A DNA stretch of 64,000 nucleotides, taken from positions 23,451,710 through 23,515,709 of the forward strand of contig NC_061863.1 of assembly GCF_907164915.1 (NCBI RefSeq), in the 5' to 3' direction. Source of the DNA: Impatiens glandulifera. Taxonomy: Eukaryota > Streptophyta > Magnoliopsida > Ericales > Balsaminaceae. The position numbers were made by a program, and so were the translations under genes. Of the stretch, positions 10,500 to 22,135 are shown piece by piece. How positions within the stretch are numbered: position 1 is the stretch's first letter; each line of letters starts with the position of its first letter. The notes under the pieces were generated by a model. The model had not been told where the DNA came from and made no database searches. It worked only from the letters and a program-made list of their open reading frames with translations.

Positions 10500-13400
10500 T
10501 TTGAGTATAAGAATCTAGAATGATGAGTTTGAATGATTCCAATTATAATATCTGAAAGGCTAAAATGAAATATTTGTTGTATGTAAAAAGTTTTTATTTT
10601 TCAGTGTTCCCTTTAGTTAAGCCTGCTGAAAAAAGTGTGGATGATTGGAATTTTTTGCAAAGACATGTATGTGGTTATATTCGTCAATGGGTTAATGATA
10701 ATGTTCTGAACCAAGTGATTTATATTATTAATGTTTGTACTATTTGGACTAAACTTGAAAAATTGTATGTGAGAAAGACATGTAATAACAAAGTGTTTTT
10801 GATCAAGAAATTGATGTCCTTAAGGTATAAAGTTGGTTCTCCGATGACTAATCACTTGAATACTTTTGTATGAATTATTAATCAATTAGAGGCGATGAAA
10901 CTCAGCTTTGATGACGAGATACATGGCTTATGTTTACTTGGTACTCTGCCTAATTCATGGGAGACTTTTAGAACAACTCTGTCTAATTCTACTTTAGGTG
11001 GTGTTCTCTCAATGGATTTAGTAAAAATAATGTATTGAATGAAGAGATTAGATGAAAGTCACAAGACTATTCATTACAATCTGAGGTCTTGGTTACAGAA
11101 ACTAGTGGATAAATAAATGGCGAGAAAGTAATTGTAACAAATATTGTGGGGCTTCTAATAAGTGGGCAAATTTTGAGTGTAATCATTTTGGTCTGAAGAC
11201 CATATCAAGAAAAAAAAATTTAATTGAAGAAGAAGAAGAAAAATCAGAATACAACCACTACTTCCAACCATAGAGAAGATAAAAATCATGATGATGTTAC
11301 TATTGTTGATGATTTCCTTATTGTTTATTATAATAATGTTGAAAATGTTAATGTGTCTTGTGATGAGATGGATTAGATTGTAGATAGTAATGTTTCTACT
11401 CATGCTACATCACGACATGTTTTTTTCTCAATATATGAGGCTAGTGATTTTGGTATTGCTCGTGTGGGAAATAATGATCAAACTCAAGTGTATGAAAATG
11501 GTAATATTTCTGTGGAGATGACCAATGGTATTACTCTTGTTCTAAAACAGGTTAAGCATATTCCTGATATCCGCTTCAATCTTTTATCGGTTGGAAGATT
11601 GGATGATGAAGACTTATGTAATTCTTTTTCTGGCAATGAATGGAAGCTTAAAAGGATACCAATGGTTGTTGCTAAAGGTAAGAGACTTTCGAATTTGTAT
11701 ATTGTTCGTTCTGAAATATTTAAATGTTATATAAACACTTGTGAAACTGATTCTACTTCTGAGTTGTGGCACAAATGTTTGTCTCATATTAGCGATAAAT
11801 GCTTATTTATGTTGGCTAAGAAAAATATGTTATGTGGAGTTTCAAATGTGCACTTAAATAGATGCTTTGGTTGAAAAACAAAGACAAGTGTTATTTAGAT
11901 CATCTGAATCAAAAAGAAAGTCATAATTATAAGACTTAGTACATTCTGATGTATGTGGGCCAATGAAGTCAAGATCACTTGGTGGTGCATACAACTTTGT
12001 AACCTTCATTGATGACAATTCCCAAAAGGTTTAAGCCTATACATTGAAGACGAAAGATCAAGTGATTGACATATTCAAAGTGTTTCAAGTCTCAGTTGAG
12101 AGAGAAACTAGAAAAAGGCAAAATATATTCAAACAGATAATGGGGGAGAGTACATTGGACCTTTTGATGAGTATTGTCGACAACAAGATATTCGTCACCA
12201 AAAATTGCCTATGAAAATACCGCAGTTAAATGGATTGGCTTAAAGAATAAATAGGACACTGATGGAAAGAGTAAGATGTGTTATTTCACAAGCAAAGTCG
12301 TCAAAATACTTTTGGGGTGAAGCAATGAGTACAGTGGTACATGTGTTAAATCTCACACCATGTGTTCCTTTGAATTTTATGCGCCAAACCATGTTTGGAG
12401 TGGTATATATCTCTTATGATCATCTTCGAGTAATTGGGTGTATGGCTTATGTGCATGTTCCCAAAGATAAGAGGTCAAAGTTAGAAAACAAGACCAAGAA
12501 GTGTGTGTTTGTCAGCTATGGACTGAATGAGTTTGTATATCGGTTTTTGATTCGGTTAATAAGAAGCTTATTCATAGTCGCGATGTTGTATTCATGGAGG
12601 ATTATACCATTGAACATATCGACAAAGTAGACGACGTTGTTCTTACTCAAGTAATGAGGAGATGGCTGAAATGAATTCAATTCCAGTTTCTCTTAATTTG
12701 ATAAGCATCAACAATGATCAAACAGAAAATCAAGGTATGGGCTTACATTTTATAATTTTTAAATACTAATAATTTTGTTGATGTTGACTCTAGAAGTGAA
12801 TTTAGTACTGGAAATGAAAATGAGCAAGGGAATGAAAATGTTGAGGAGTCAATACCTTCTAATGAACCAAGATGGTCTACTCGACAAGGACGTCCTTTAG
12901 TTAGATACTCAGCAAATGAGTATGTATTTTTCACTGATGTTGAAGAACTTGAGAGTTTTCAAGAAGCATTGGAAAGTAAAAATAAAAAGGAATGGATGGA
13001 TGCCATGGAGGATGAGATGCAATCTCTTCGTGTGAATAACACTTTTGAGCTAACAAAGTAGCCTAAGGGCAAAAAAGCTTTGAAAAATCGATGACTTTAT
13101 CAGTTGAAGAAAGATGTGCATACTTCACAGACTGGATATCAAGCTCGGTTGGTTTAAAAGGCTTATCGTAAAAAAATGTATTAACTTTGGCGAGATCTTT
13201 GCTCATGTGGTGAAAATGTAATATATTGGTGTGGTTCTTGGTTTAGTTGCTAGACATAATTTATAAGTTGAACAAATGGATGTAAAAACAGTCTTTCTTT
13301 ATGGAATTTAGAAGAAGATATATGTATATATGGAGAAACTAGAAGATTTTCAAGACAAACTGAAAGAAGATTATGTTTACAAGTTAGTGAAGAGTCTTTA

Positions 13401-14430
13401 CGGTTCGAAATAAGCACCACGTCAATGGTATCGAAAGTTCAATTCAGTTATGATTGAACATGGGTACAAGATGAAGAAGACCGATCAATGCATTTTTGTG
13501 TGAAAATTCTCTAATAATGATTTTATTGTTTTTCTGTTGATATGCTGATTGTTGGAAGAAATATTTTTAAAATCAATGGGCTAAAAGAGACTTTGAGTAA
13601 GTCGTTTTCCATGAAAGAGTTAGGACCAGCACTTCAAATTATTGGGATTCAAATTATCCGTGATCAGGATAACAAAAATTTGCATTTGTCACAAGAGATG
13701 TACATTAAGAAAGTTCTTCGACGCTTCAATATGGACAAAGCTAAAGGAATGAGTGTCCCTTTAGCTTCTCACTTTAAGCTTAGTCATACTAGTTGTCCTT
13801 CTACTGATGATGAGAAGTTTTTTATGAAGAACATTTCATATTCTTCAGTAGTTGGTAGCTTTATGTACGTTATAGTTTGTACTAGACCTGATATAGCGCA
13901 TGTTGTTGGTTTGGTGAGTAGATATTTATCAAATTCGGGAAGACATCACTAAAAAGTTGTGAAGTGGATTATGAGATATCTCTGGAAACCGACGAATATT
14001 CAACTAATTTTGGGATTTGAGAAGCCTATGATGACTTTTGTCGGGGAATTTGTGCCTTGGAAATTTAAATTGCAAAAGTGTGTTGCTCTTTCTACTACTG
14101 AAGTTAAGCTTATAGATGTTGTTGAGGCAACAAAAGAGTTATTGCGGTTGAAAATTTCACAATGAAACTTTAGTTGAAATAAGAAAGGTACGTCTTATTT
14201 TGTGATAATCAAAGTGCAATTCATCTTGCCAAAAATTCTTCATTTCATTCAAAGTCGAAACATATTGAAGTTTGTTATCAATGGATTCGTAATGCTTTAG
14301 ATGAGAAGATGATAGAACTCGAAAAGATTCGTACAGATGATAATGTATCAGATATGATGAAAACGTGTTGTCACGAAACAAGTTCAAGTTATGTCGCTCG
14401 GTTGTCGGTTTGACATTACCCTCCAACTAG
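10500..14430 (+). pseudogene. Copia element B Gag-Pol remnant (TNT1-94-like)
   Basis: Gag of the UBN2/copia type runs from about 10515 to 11040. The protease site near 11385 reads VDSNVSTHATSRHVF, so the usual DSGAS has lost its glycine and the tryptophan before it is a TAG. GAG-pre-integrase lies at 11464-11874 (ELWHKCLSHIS), integrase at about 11940-12630, reverse transcriptase at about 12950-13550, and the copia RT tail and RNase H at 13542-14430 (YSSVVGSFMYV, TRPDIAHVVGLVSRYLS, CVALSTTEVK). Several in-frame stops and shifts break every domain. Motifs and wording resemble the tobacco TNT1 group. Confidence 0.9.
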
Positions 14431-14445
14431 TCGATTGGGGGAGTT

Positions 14446-15013
14446 TGTTGGGTTTCGTCCTTCTAGTTTGAGAGACCCAACTCGGTGTGGGATTTATTTA
14501 GGCCCACAATATATAATATGAAGGGACTTTATTTTTTATTAAGGTTAACTAGGTTTTGAGAACAACAAGAGAGATCAAAGCAAAAACATATTCAAGGGCT
14601 TGAGGTAGCAGCTGAAGAAAATTTTTGTTTGTCGGAGTTTGCATTGTTTGATTGACTACAAATGTTGAGCACTTGGTGGTTATTTCTAGAGCTAAGTTAT
14701 AAACGGTAAAGATCTATTTTTGGGTCTTCTAAGTCAGTTGAAGTGAACAAGAATTGCAAAATTGCCAAGATTGTTGTGTGATGTTGATTCAATTGATTAG
14801 TGACTCTAGTTTATATCTAGAGTGAACCTCTGTTTGTAACTTTGTTGATGATATTGGATTGTTAAATGGTCTGACTAGTCCCGTGATTTTTACTTTCAAT
14901 TTGAATAGAGGTTTTTCACACTAAACTTGTATTTTATTGTTATTTTTATTTCATTCTATTTTGATCATCTCTTATACAAAATCGTTTTGTTTTGAGAACA
15001 CATTCTCCAATCA
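14446..15013 (+). repeat. 3' LTR of copia element B
   Basis: Starts TGTTGGGTTTCG directly after a polypurine tract and ends CTCCAATCA. It aligns with 9851-10475 apart from the missing internal segment and small changes. Confidence 0.9.
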
Positions 15014-15955
15014 TAAACTGCATCTGAAAATGCTTCTTGTGGGTAGTAGTAATATGAGAAGATGTTGTGGATGAAATTGGTGATTAATCTCTATATAAGA
15101 CAAAGAAGATAATGCAACAAATAATGACATTCTAGACAAACATAAACATCTAAATTACCACCTACAAGATTTGCTGACATAAAGAACATGTAGAGAATTT
15201 CTTCTAAAAAATAATATCATTCTGAATGAACTTACTTGCTTACATATGATCAAATGATGTTGATTCTGCCCAAAGAAGTAGGAATTAGTCATTAGACTAT
15301 CATCAATTGAATAGTAGGGGTGAACAAACCTACCGATCTGATCCGATTCGGTGTTTTGGATCGGATATCTGACTCTATTTTTTCAATAATTGCGATCCGT
15401 ATCCAATCCGATATCCGACCACTATCTGATCTTAAAACACCGGATCGGATCGGTCAACTGGATACCCGCTGATCCAATTTTTTTAATTTTTTTTAATTTT
15501 TTTCATATGCTAGAAAATTGAAATTGTTCTATTAAGGATCTCAGAATTCAACTCATAAGTGCAATACATATCAAATATATAATTCAAATTTCAAAATGAA
15601 ATCAAAATTTTTTTAAAACAAAAAGATATTGGTCCACCCAAGTGACCCAACATTTTATAATACTTGTAGGCTGCAGCCTTGCAGGAAGTTCTGTCTACTT
15701 TAGTGGCTTCTTCTCCAGTGAGTCCCAAAATGTCTGAGCTTATATTCTATAAAAAACAAAACAACACAATATCAAAACATCTTCACATATTTTACCTCAG
15801 CGATTCATTCAATTAAACATTATAAGATGATGTACCTTGACATTTTTCTAGTTCTTGAATGATATACTTAAGTCATAACTCTCATCATCAATTATAAAGC
15901 TTGATTGCTCTGTATTTAAATCTTTCATTCCTATAAAAATCAACAATAAACAACT

Positions 15956-17527
15956 TGTTGGGTCAAATTATTTTGACTGAGGGTCAAATTATTTTGACTA
16001 ACGGTATTTTGATGATTAATTTGTGTAAAACTTAAATAAGAATGAAACTAAGGCGTTTAATTGTTTTTGTGCAGGTGCATCAAAACGTGCTAATTTAGAC
16101 TTAGCTTGAATCAGGTTCATTAGACGTGTTGGTTATTAGACGTAGTTAGACGTACAGTGTAACAGATACATAGTTAGACGTGTAGTCTAACAGATACGTA
16201 GTTAGACGTGCAGTCTAACAGATACGTAGTTAGACGTGCAGTCTAACAGATACGTAGTTAGACGTGAAGTCTAACAGACGTAGTTAGACGTGCAGTCTAA
16301 CAGAGACGCAGTTAGACGTGTAGTCTAACTAACGTAGTTAGACGTGCAGTCTAACAGATACGTAGTTAAACGTGCAGTCTAACAGATACATAGTTAGATG
16401 TGCAGTCTAACAAACGTAGTTAGACGTGTAGTCTAAAAGACGTAGTTAGACGTGTAGTCTAACAGATACATAGTTAGACGTGTAGTCTGACAGCTACGTA
16501 GTTAGACGTATAGTCTAACAGATACGTAGTTAGACGTGCTGTCTAACCGATGAAAGTTAGACGCATGGAGTCTAACTCCTTCAGACTAGTCTAAAGGGAC
16601 ACGTAGTTAGACGTGCCGTCTAACTCTATTAGACTTGGTGGTCTAATGGATCCTGATATTAGACGGGGGCGTCTAACTTCATTAGACTTGGCAGTCTAAT
16701 GGAGCACATCTAATGCCTCGTTTCAGTAGTTGCTTGAAGTTAGCATCCGTCTACCCACAATCAACTGGTTGTACGCTACTCCTGCTCCACTAATCCGTGC
16801 AGATCAATACGACATCCAGTTGCATCTAATGAATGAATGCCACTTAAGCAAATATTATTCTCACTACTTGTTTCTTGCAAGACAATCCTAGAAAAATATT
16901 CGGCGCACTACCAGATGGTATGTCCACAATCTTTGTGCATAGTGTCTGTTGTCCCTGTGTAATATGGAGGTTGTCCAATGAGTGTTTGTTAAGTGTTAAT
17001 TTAGAAGATTCAACTGTTGATACCTGTTCTCTATTTAAAGATCCTCAAGGACAACCGACGAGCAAGATTGAGTCTGCCGGACTTACAATCGATCTTACGA
17101 ATTGCTCACTTGTTTATTGTGTTTTGTACATCAAGAGAGAGATAGAATCAAAGTATTGTTTAGATGAGTGATATATTCTTAAACCTTTTGTAAGTTGAAT
17201 AGAGTCTATTTTGTTCAACAGTTAGCTAGCATTGAAACTGTATTTGATTCTAAGAAAAGTATAGTGAATCCTTCCGGTGGTTAGAAGAATGGGTGACGTA
17301 GGAGAGTTTTGCTCCGAACATCCATAAACAACTCTCTGTGTCTTTTACATTCTGTCCTTCATTCGTTCTTAGCTTCAAATCCAAGAAAACGTTTCCACAC
17401 TTCAATTGCTTCAAGAGTTTGCAAATGTTTGTGAAGAATAGAAAGGGATATTAATCCTTAATAGGATTCCTTTCAAACCGTTTTTCCAAAAGACCCCCTG
17501 TCTCTATTGGTGCCACCGATCCTTTCA
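15956..17527 (+). mobile_element. Solo LTR nested in the hAT element
   Basis: The segment starts TGTTGGGTCAAA and ends ATCCTTTCA. It is flanked by exact 5-bp duplications CAACT (15951-15955 and 17528-17532). TG...CA ends with a 5-bp TSD and no internal primer site or coding domain point to a solo LTR left by recombination between two LTRs. At 1,572 bases it is long; long LTRs occur in SIRE/Maximus copia and some gypsy lineages, but I cannot assign one. It contains the hairpin-repeat array listed separately. Strand is arbitrary. Confidence 0.85.
16126..16700. repeat. Tandem array of about 28-bp hairpin repeats
   Basis: About 17 copies of GTTAGACGTGCAGTCTAAC, plus three or four more diverged ones, are separated by short linkers, most often AGATACGTA. 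Each unit has 7-base inverted arms (GTTAGAC/GTCTAAC) around a 5-base loop, so every unit can form a small hairpin. Unit spacing is 28 bp, or about 26 where the linker is shortened. Arm changes are often single and loop bases vary, as in an expanding satellite. It lies inside the solo LTR. Confidence 0.93.
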
Positions 17528-17581
17528 CAACTTATATATATCAATATTAGTAAATTTAAAAATATCAAAATCAACCTCCAT

Positions 17582-18217
17582 TTAAAACCTTGAAGTCAAC
17601 AACTTTGCAAAATCCATAACTTTAACTTGACGATTCTCATTCCTATTTTTCAATGAACTATTTGAAGAGGAACTTGTTTGATTGTCTTCTTGAGGCATTG
17701 AAGAAGTGTAGAGCTTGAACATTTCATCAATAAGAAGCTTCACATTCAAATTCAAGATTGTGCTTTTGGTATCATCAAAGAAATTATACACAACCCAATC
17801 AACTAGATGCATCGTATGCCTCGGATCAAGTAACATAGAGATACATATCAAATAATTGTTGTTAAGAATGTCACCCCAATACTTATCATACTTCACTTTC
17901 ATTTGTTGTGCCATTTTCCTACATCCTTCATCATCATTTTTGCACAAATTAGAGATCACTACACCAATGGTAAATACACTTTGTGCACAACTATTACAAG
18001 TGACATAACGAGAACCGGATAACATCAAAGTAGCATCATAAAAAATCTTCAAAATTGGCATGAAATGACTAACCCTTCTCCAATCCTCATCATTAGGACC
18101 TCCACCCACCTTCATCATCTCTTTATGGAAAGAGGAGTCCCTAAATATCAAGTTATCAAATGCCTTCTTAAACTTCACAACACACTCAAGCATCAAATAT
18201 ATGATTCTTCTTGACAA
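17582..18217 (-). pseudogene. hAT transposase fragment (ricesleeper-like)
   Basis: A 211-codon open frame resembles the catalytic region of plant hAT/ricesleeper transposases (RNase H-like fold and the DUF4413 region). Recognisable parts are FDNLIFRDSSFHKEMM, DWRRVSHFMPILKIFYDAT, KYDKYWGD and LLDPRHTMHLVDW. The protein normally has about 650-700 residues with an N-terminal BED zinc finger and a C-terminal dimerisation domain. Neither is seen here, and the solo LTR lies just beyond its 3' end, so this is a fragment. Orientation fits a hAT gene read leftwards. Confidence 0.85.
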
Positions 18218-19181
18218 CTAATATATGACTGAAGCTTCTTATAGTTTCTTCCTGAAGCATGTAGAAGACTTAGCTTGTTCTTGCAGAATATCAAAAGTAA
18301 CTAAAGAATGTTCCATTAGGCAATGGATTTATTTGGAGTTGACTTCTTTAATAGTTATGCATTAGAAATATTCAGCTCATGCTTAGTACTTAAATTCTGG
18401 TTTCTACATGAGGCTGATTCCATTGTGATCTATCTACAAATGACATTGCACAAAAATATAGTATACTTGAATTGAATCCACAAATCCATTAATTTTCACT
18501 TTCTCTCAATGAATCAGTGTATAGGAGGCTAAGAATGAATCTCACAAACCGATTTAAAGCCTACAAGATGACGAAATCTAACCATAATATCGTCTATTGA
18601 AGAAGTTAGTCCACAATCAGTGACTGCATGGCCGAATCCTACCAATTAACCATTGGAAGGTGGTTAATCAGTTTGAAATCAGATTAATCTAGATCTATAG
18701 AGTGGCTATAGTTTGTAGAGAGGCAAGAGAATGGAGATTTAGACTTAGGGTTTGTAATTTTTATATAAACAAGAGAGATGGAGAGTTAGACTTACAAGTT
18801 ACAGAAGTTTCAGCCTCCAAGCCTCCAATGAGTCAATGACTAATGACGATTTGAGAAATTCACAAACAGATCTAAAGGAAAACAGGAAGAAATTAAAATA
18901 AATGGTAGAAAGAGAGATTTTTTATTTTTGTTTAGGTTTGGGTTTGTAAAAAGAGACGGGAAGAAAAAGAAAGGAAGAGAGAGATTTATTTAATAATATT
19001 TTTGTTTGGATTTGTTTATTTCATAAATTTTAAAAATCACCGGATCAGCTTCGGGTATCCGGAATTTTTTTTTGCCCGATCCGTATCAAATTCGGAAATC
19101 CGGTAAAAATATTGGATCGGATCAGCCGGATCAACGGATCGGGTCTTTCAGATCGGATTTTTTGGCCACCCTATTGAATAG

Positions 19182-19713
19182 GGTTGGTAGACTAGTTATG
19201 GTTTCGAGTTGGGTTAGGGTTTTGAGTTGGGTTTGGGATTTGGGTAGGAGGCCGAGAGCGGAATTGACAACGACTGAAGTTAGGATTGCAGTGGTGGGAA
19301 TCCATGTCGGAAGTGGAAGGGGTAACTCGAGTCGGCTCCCTTATTTTTTTTATTTTAATGTTAGAAAGGAAGATAATTATCATTTAAATCAATTTGAATC
19401 GCCCAAAAATTATATAAGTACATTCAAAACTGGAAAAACATGGCCGGATGAAAGGTCTTAATTGAGTATAAACTTGATTTCATATTTTTTTTAATAAAAT
19501 AATTTGTTTAAAATTATTCTTATATTAATATTTTTAAACTTAATTTTGTTTAATTAATTTAAAATAAGTTTGAATAAAAATTATTTGAAAATTAAGTTCG
19601 AGAATATTAAACAATGATTAAGTATAATCGGCCAAATAGAGTCATATTTAAATTTATTAAAAAAACAACTGAATTATTGAAATATAACTAGATAGGGTAT
19701 GGTAAGTCTACTT
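19182..19713. other. Spacer between hAT element and MITE
   Basis: A GT-rich stretch (19190-19260) is followed by AT-rich sequence. No gene, repeat end or promoter motif is recognised. Confidence 0.4.
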
Positions 19714-19721
19714 TTTGTCCC

Positions 19722-20081
19722 GGGAAATTTGATGAAATGACCCTAAAAAGCATCTTAAATGCGCGGGTGACCAGCGCATAAAATTAATTGCGCTGGTGAC
19801 CACTTCAAAATATTTTGAAGAAATTACCCGCGTCGCGTAAAACGAATGGCAGAATCGTCTCGCGATGAAAAATTCTGTGAAAAGCGGGAAGAAGACAGAG
19901 CACTGAGGAGAGAGAGGAAAAATAGGAAAAAGACAAAACAGTGAGGAGAGAGACGTGAAGGGAAAGATCATAACACGAAGGGCATCGCGAGATGATCATG
20001 CCCTTTGCGTTACGCAGAATATTTTGAAGTGGTCACCAGCGCATTTAAGAGCATTTTTAGGGTCATTTCATCAAATTTCTC
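19722..20081. mobile_element. Mutator-type MITE with long inverted repeats
   Basis: A 360-bp element begins GGGAAATTTGATGAAATGAC and ends with its near-exact inverse. The inverted repeats run for about 80 bases, include GGTGACCA...GCGC motifs, and enclose a short GA-rich core. TTTGTCCC flanks both ends (19714-19721 and 20082-20089), consistent with an 8-9 bp Mutator-like TSD. Its ends match the right terminal repeat of the Mutator remnant near 46903-46986. Confidence 0.85.
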
Positions 20082-20191
20082 TTTGTCCCAACTCCCGATT
20101 GCCATTCATATTTGTGAGTATTTCACATTGATTCTCATAAATGTTTTAGTTAAAGAATGTGATTGGTTTTGAATGTCCAAAGCTGTGTAAA

Positions 20192-20602
20192 ATATATATA
20201 TATATATAATGATATTTAATTTTCAAAATGTCCGGATTGCCGGGTCGAAAGTTGTGGTTAATTTAGATATATATGTGAAAGTAAATTAATATTTGGGTCA
20301 GATTGTGGGTTGACCCACCCATAAACTTAAAACGGTTAAAAATAAAATTTTAAATGCTATAGGTATGTTTCAAACTTACAACCTAACAAAACAAGTACAA
20401 TCATTTAACCAACTAGGCTGATAAGACTTTATATTTTAAATTCAGCACCAAATTCTATGAACGCGGGACATTTTAACCATATAAGTTCAACTTTTTAACT
20501 AACTAATATATATATATATATAATGCTTAATTTTCAAAGTGTCTGGATTGTCGGGTCGAGAGTTGTGGTTAATTTACATATATATGTGAGAGTAAATTAA
20601 AT
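20192..20602. repeat. Pair of about 100-bp direct repeats flanking a SINE-like piece
   Basis: 20192-20290 and 20503-20602 share an AT dinucleotide run, a body containing GGATTG.CGGGTCGA.AGTTG, and a TATATATGTGA.AGTAAATTAA tail. Between them, on the minus strand at about 20362-20420, sit tRNA-like promoter boxes: CCTAGTTGGTTAAATG (box A-like) and GGTTGTAAGTTTGAAAC (box B-like) about 35 bases apart, as in tRNA-derived SINEs. SINE borders are not clear. Confidence 0.6.
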
Positions 20603-21969
20603 ATGTTATCACATTTTAACCGTAATTTTTTTCTCGATTTATACTTTTATTACTCGTGCCACGGAATACATGTTAGTTCAATAAGAAACAGCATATTACC
20701 ATTATATAGTAAATCAAGCCACAAGCAAATTATCATTTATTAAATTCAAGAGATGAACATAACAAGAAAGTTAACTCATACTCCTTCCTAATTAGATGTT
20801 GGAATGAAAGACCAAAGGAATCCCATGTAGTGGGCGAATTGTAAGAGCCTGAAAAGGTGAATGAATATATGTAGGAGAAAGAGTAAATGTATACTTCTGC
20901 AAGATCATTGAGAGCACAATCCTCAGTTCATTAATTGCAAAGTTGCTTCCCAAACAAATTCTTGGCCCCAAACTGAATGGCATGAAAACTGCCAGATTAT
21001 TCTCTGTAGCTTTAGCAACCCCTTATGCAAATCTTTCTGGCTTAAATTCATAAACATCTTCTCCCCAAATCTCAGGATCATGGTAAATTGCCAATATTGG
21101 AACAGAAACATGGGATTTAGCTGGAATTATGATCTTCCCCAATCTGACTTTTTTCTTAACATTTTTTATCACTTTAGTCACAGGAGCATATAGCCTCAGT
21201 GATTCATTTATGATCATGTTCACCTATATTAACAAAAATGAATGAGTATAGTTAAAGTTGGAAACTAAATCTCCATATGGGTATTATTATTTTTATCTTA
21301 CTGTTCTTAGTCTTGTAAGGCCTTCTGTATTAGGAAGTTCCTTTCAAATAGATTCAACACCTCTTTCTCTAGCTTTTTCTTGCAAATCTTGATTGATTGC
21401 TAGAAGAAATATTGTCCAACCAAGTGAGGTTACTGTGGTTTCATGTCCTGCAAGGTAAAATGTCTTGCATTCGTCGATCAGATCTTGATTGCTAATCCTG
21501 TTTTTCTCATCGTTGGTTTTGTTAACCTGTATCAGCAATCCAAGAAGATCGTCACCATCTTCATGACTCTTTGAAGCAATCTAGATTTCTCTTGCCTTTA
21601 TGATTCGGGTAACAGATTCTTGTATCTTCTTCTCCAATCTTGCTGATTCTATATCATCTTTACATTTCCAAATTTTACTGCAAGATGAAAATTATAATGT
21701 TATGTTATTGTTTTCTTGTTAGTTAAAGATGAATTTAATTTACCAAACAAAAGGGAGTCTAGTCTTGTAAACATTTCTAGCAAAGATATTGCACATCTCT
21801 GCTAACAACTCAAATATGTCTTTCCCTTGTTCATAATTGCTTCCAAATGCTGTTCTTGAAATGATTTCTGAAGTTAGTAATCTGAATTCTTCAAATGCTT
21901 CGATCTCATTTCCTTGTTGTTCATTCCATTTCTCCAGCATTCTCTTTGTGCTGCCAACCATTGCAGGAA

Positions 21970-22135
21970 CCATATTTTTCAGGCTCTCTGTATGGAAGGC
22001 TTGATTGGAACTTCCTTTTCTTTTTCCATCTTTCACCTTCAGAAGTGGCAATGCTATTACCCAATAACCTCTTAAAGTAACCATCAACTTCTATCTTTAG
22101 ATAAGCCTTGTTTATGTTGAATAGTATTTCCTTGG
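21970..22135 (-). repeat. Duplicated exon segment of the P450 pseudogene, left copy
   Basis: 166 bases of P450 exon 2/3 that recur at 23368-23528 on the other side of the inserted element. The left copy continues into the downstream exon; it still reads NMVPAMVGSTKRML on the minus strand. The right copy has lost about five bases. Confidence 0.88.

Larger units (their letters stand above)
9851..15013 (+). mobile_element. Ty1/copia LTR retrotransposon, TNT1-like, degenerate (element B)
   Basis: LTRs at 9851-10475 and 14446-15013 flank a canonical primer-binding site and decayed copia coding sequence in the plus direction. LTRs begin TG and end TCA. The four bases TAAA lie directly outside both ends, a possible remnant of the usual 5-bp TSD. 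A purine run (GGGGGAG) precedes the 3' LTR. Many stop codons show that it is dead. Confidence 0.93.
15315..19173 (-). mobile_element. hAT DNA transposon with 8-bp target duplication
   Basis: The octamer TTGAATAG occurs exactly at 15307-15314 and 19174-19181. It flanks imperfect inverted ends, TAGGGGTGAACAAA on the left and TAGGGTGGCCAAAA read in from the right. Eight-base duplications and TAGGG-like ends define hAT elements. Both ends carry many GATCGGAT/ATCCGATC motifs (about 15334-15480 and 19040-19165), like hAT subterminal transposase-binding repeats. A partial transposase lies inside on the minus strand. The element is interrupted by a solo LTR. It is inactive as it stands. Confidence 0.92.

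Noticed and set aside
16126..16700. CRISPR-like repeat-spacer array
   Set aside because: The linkers between palindromic units are near-identical and short, the host is a plant and the array sits inside an LTR; it is a tandem satellite.
16875..17171. 98-codon open frame in the solo LTR
   Set aside because: It opens with TTG rather than ATG, matches no family I know and lies wholly within LTR sequence.
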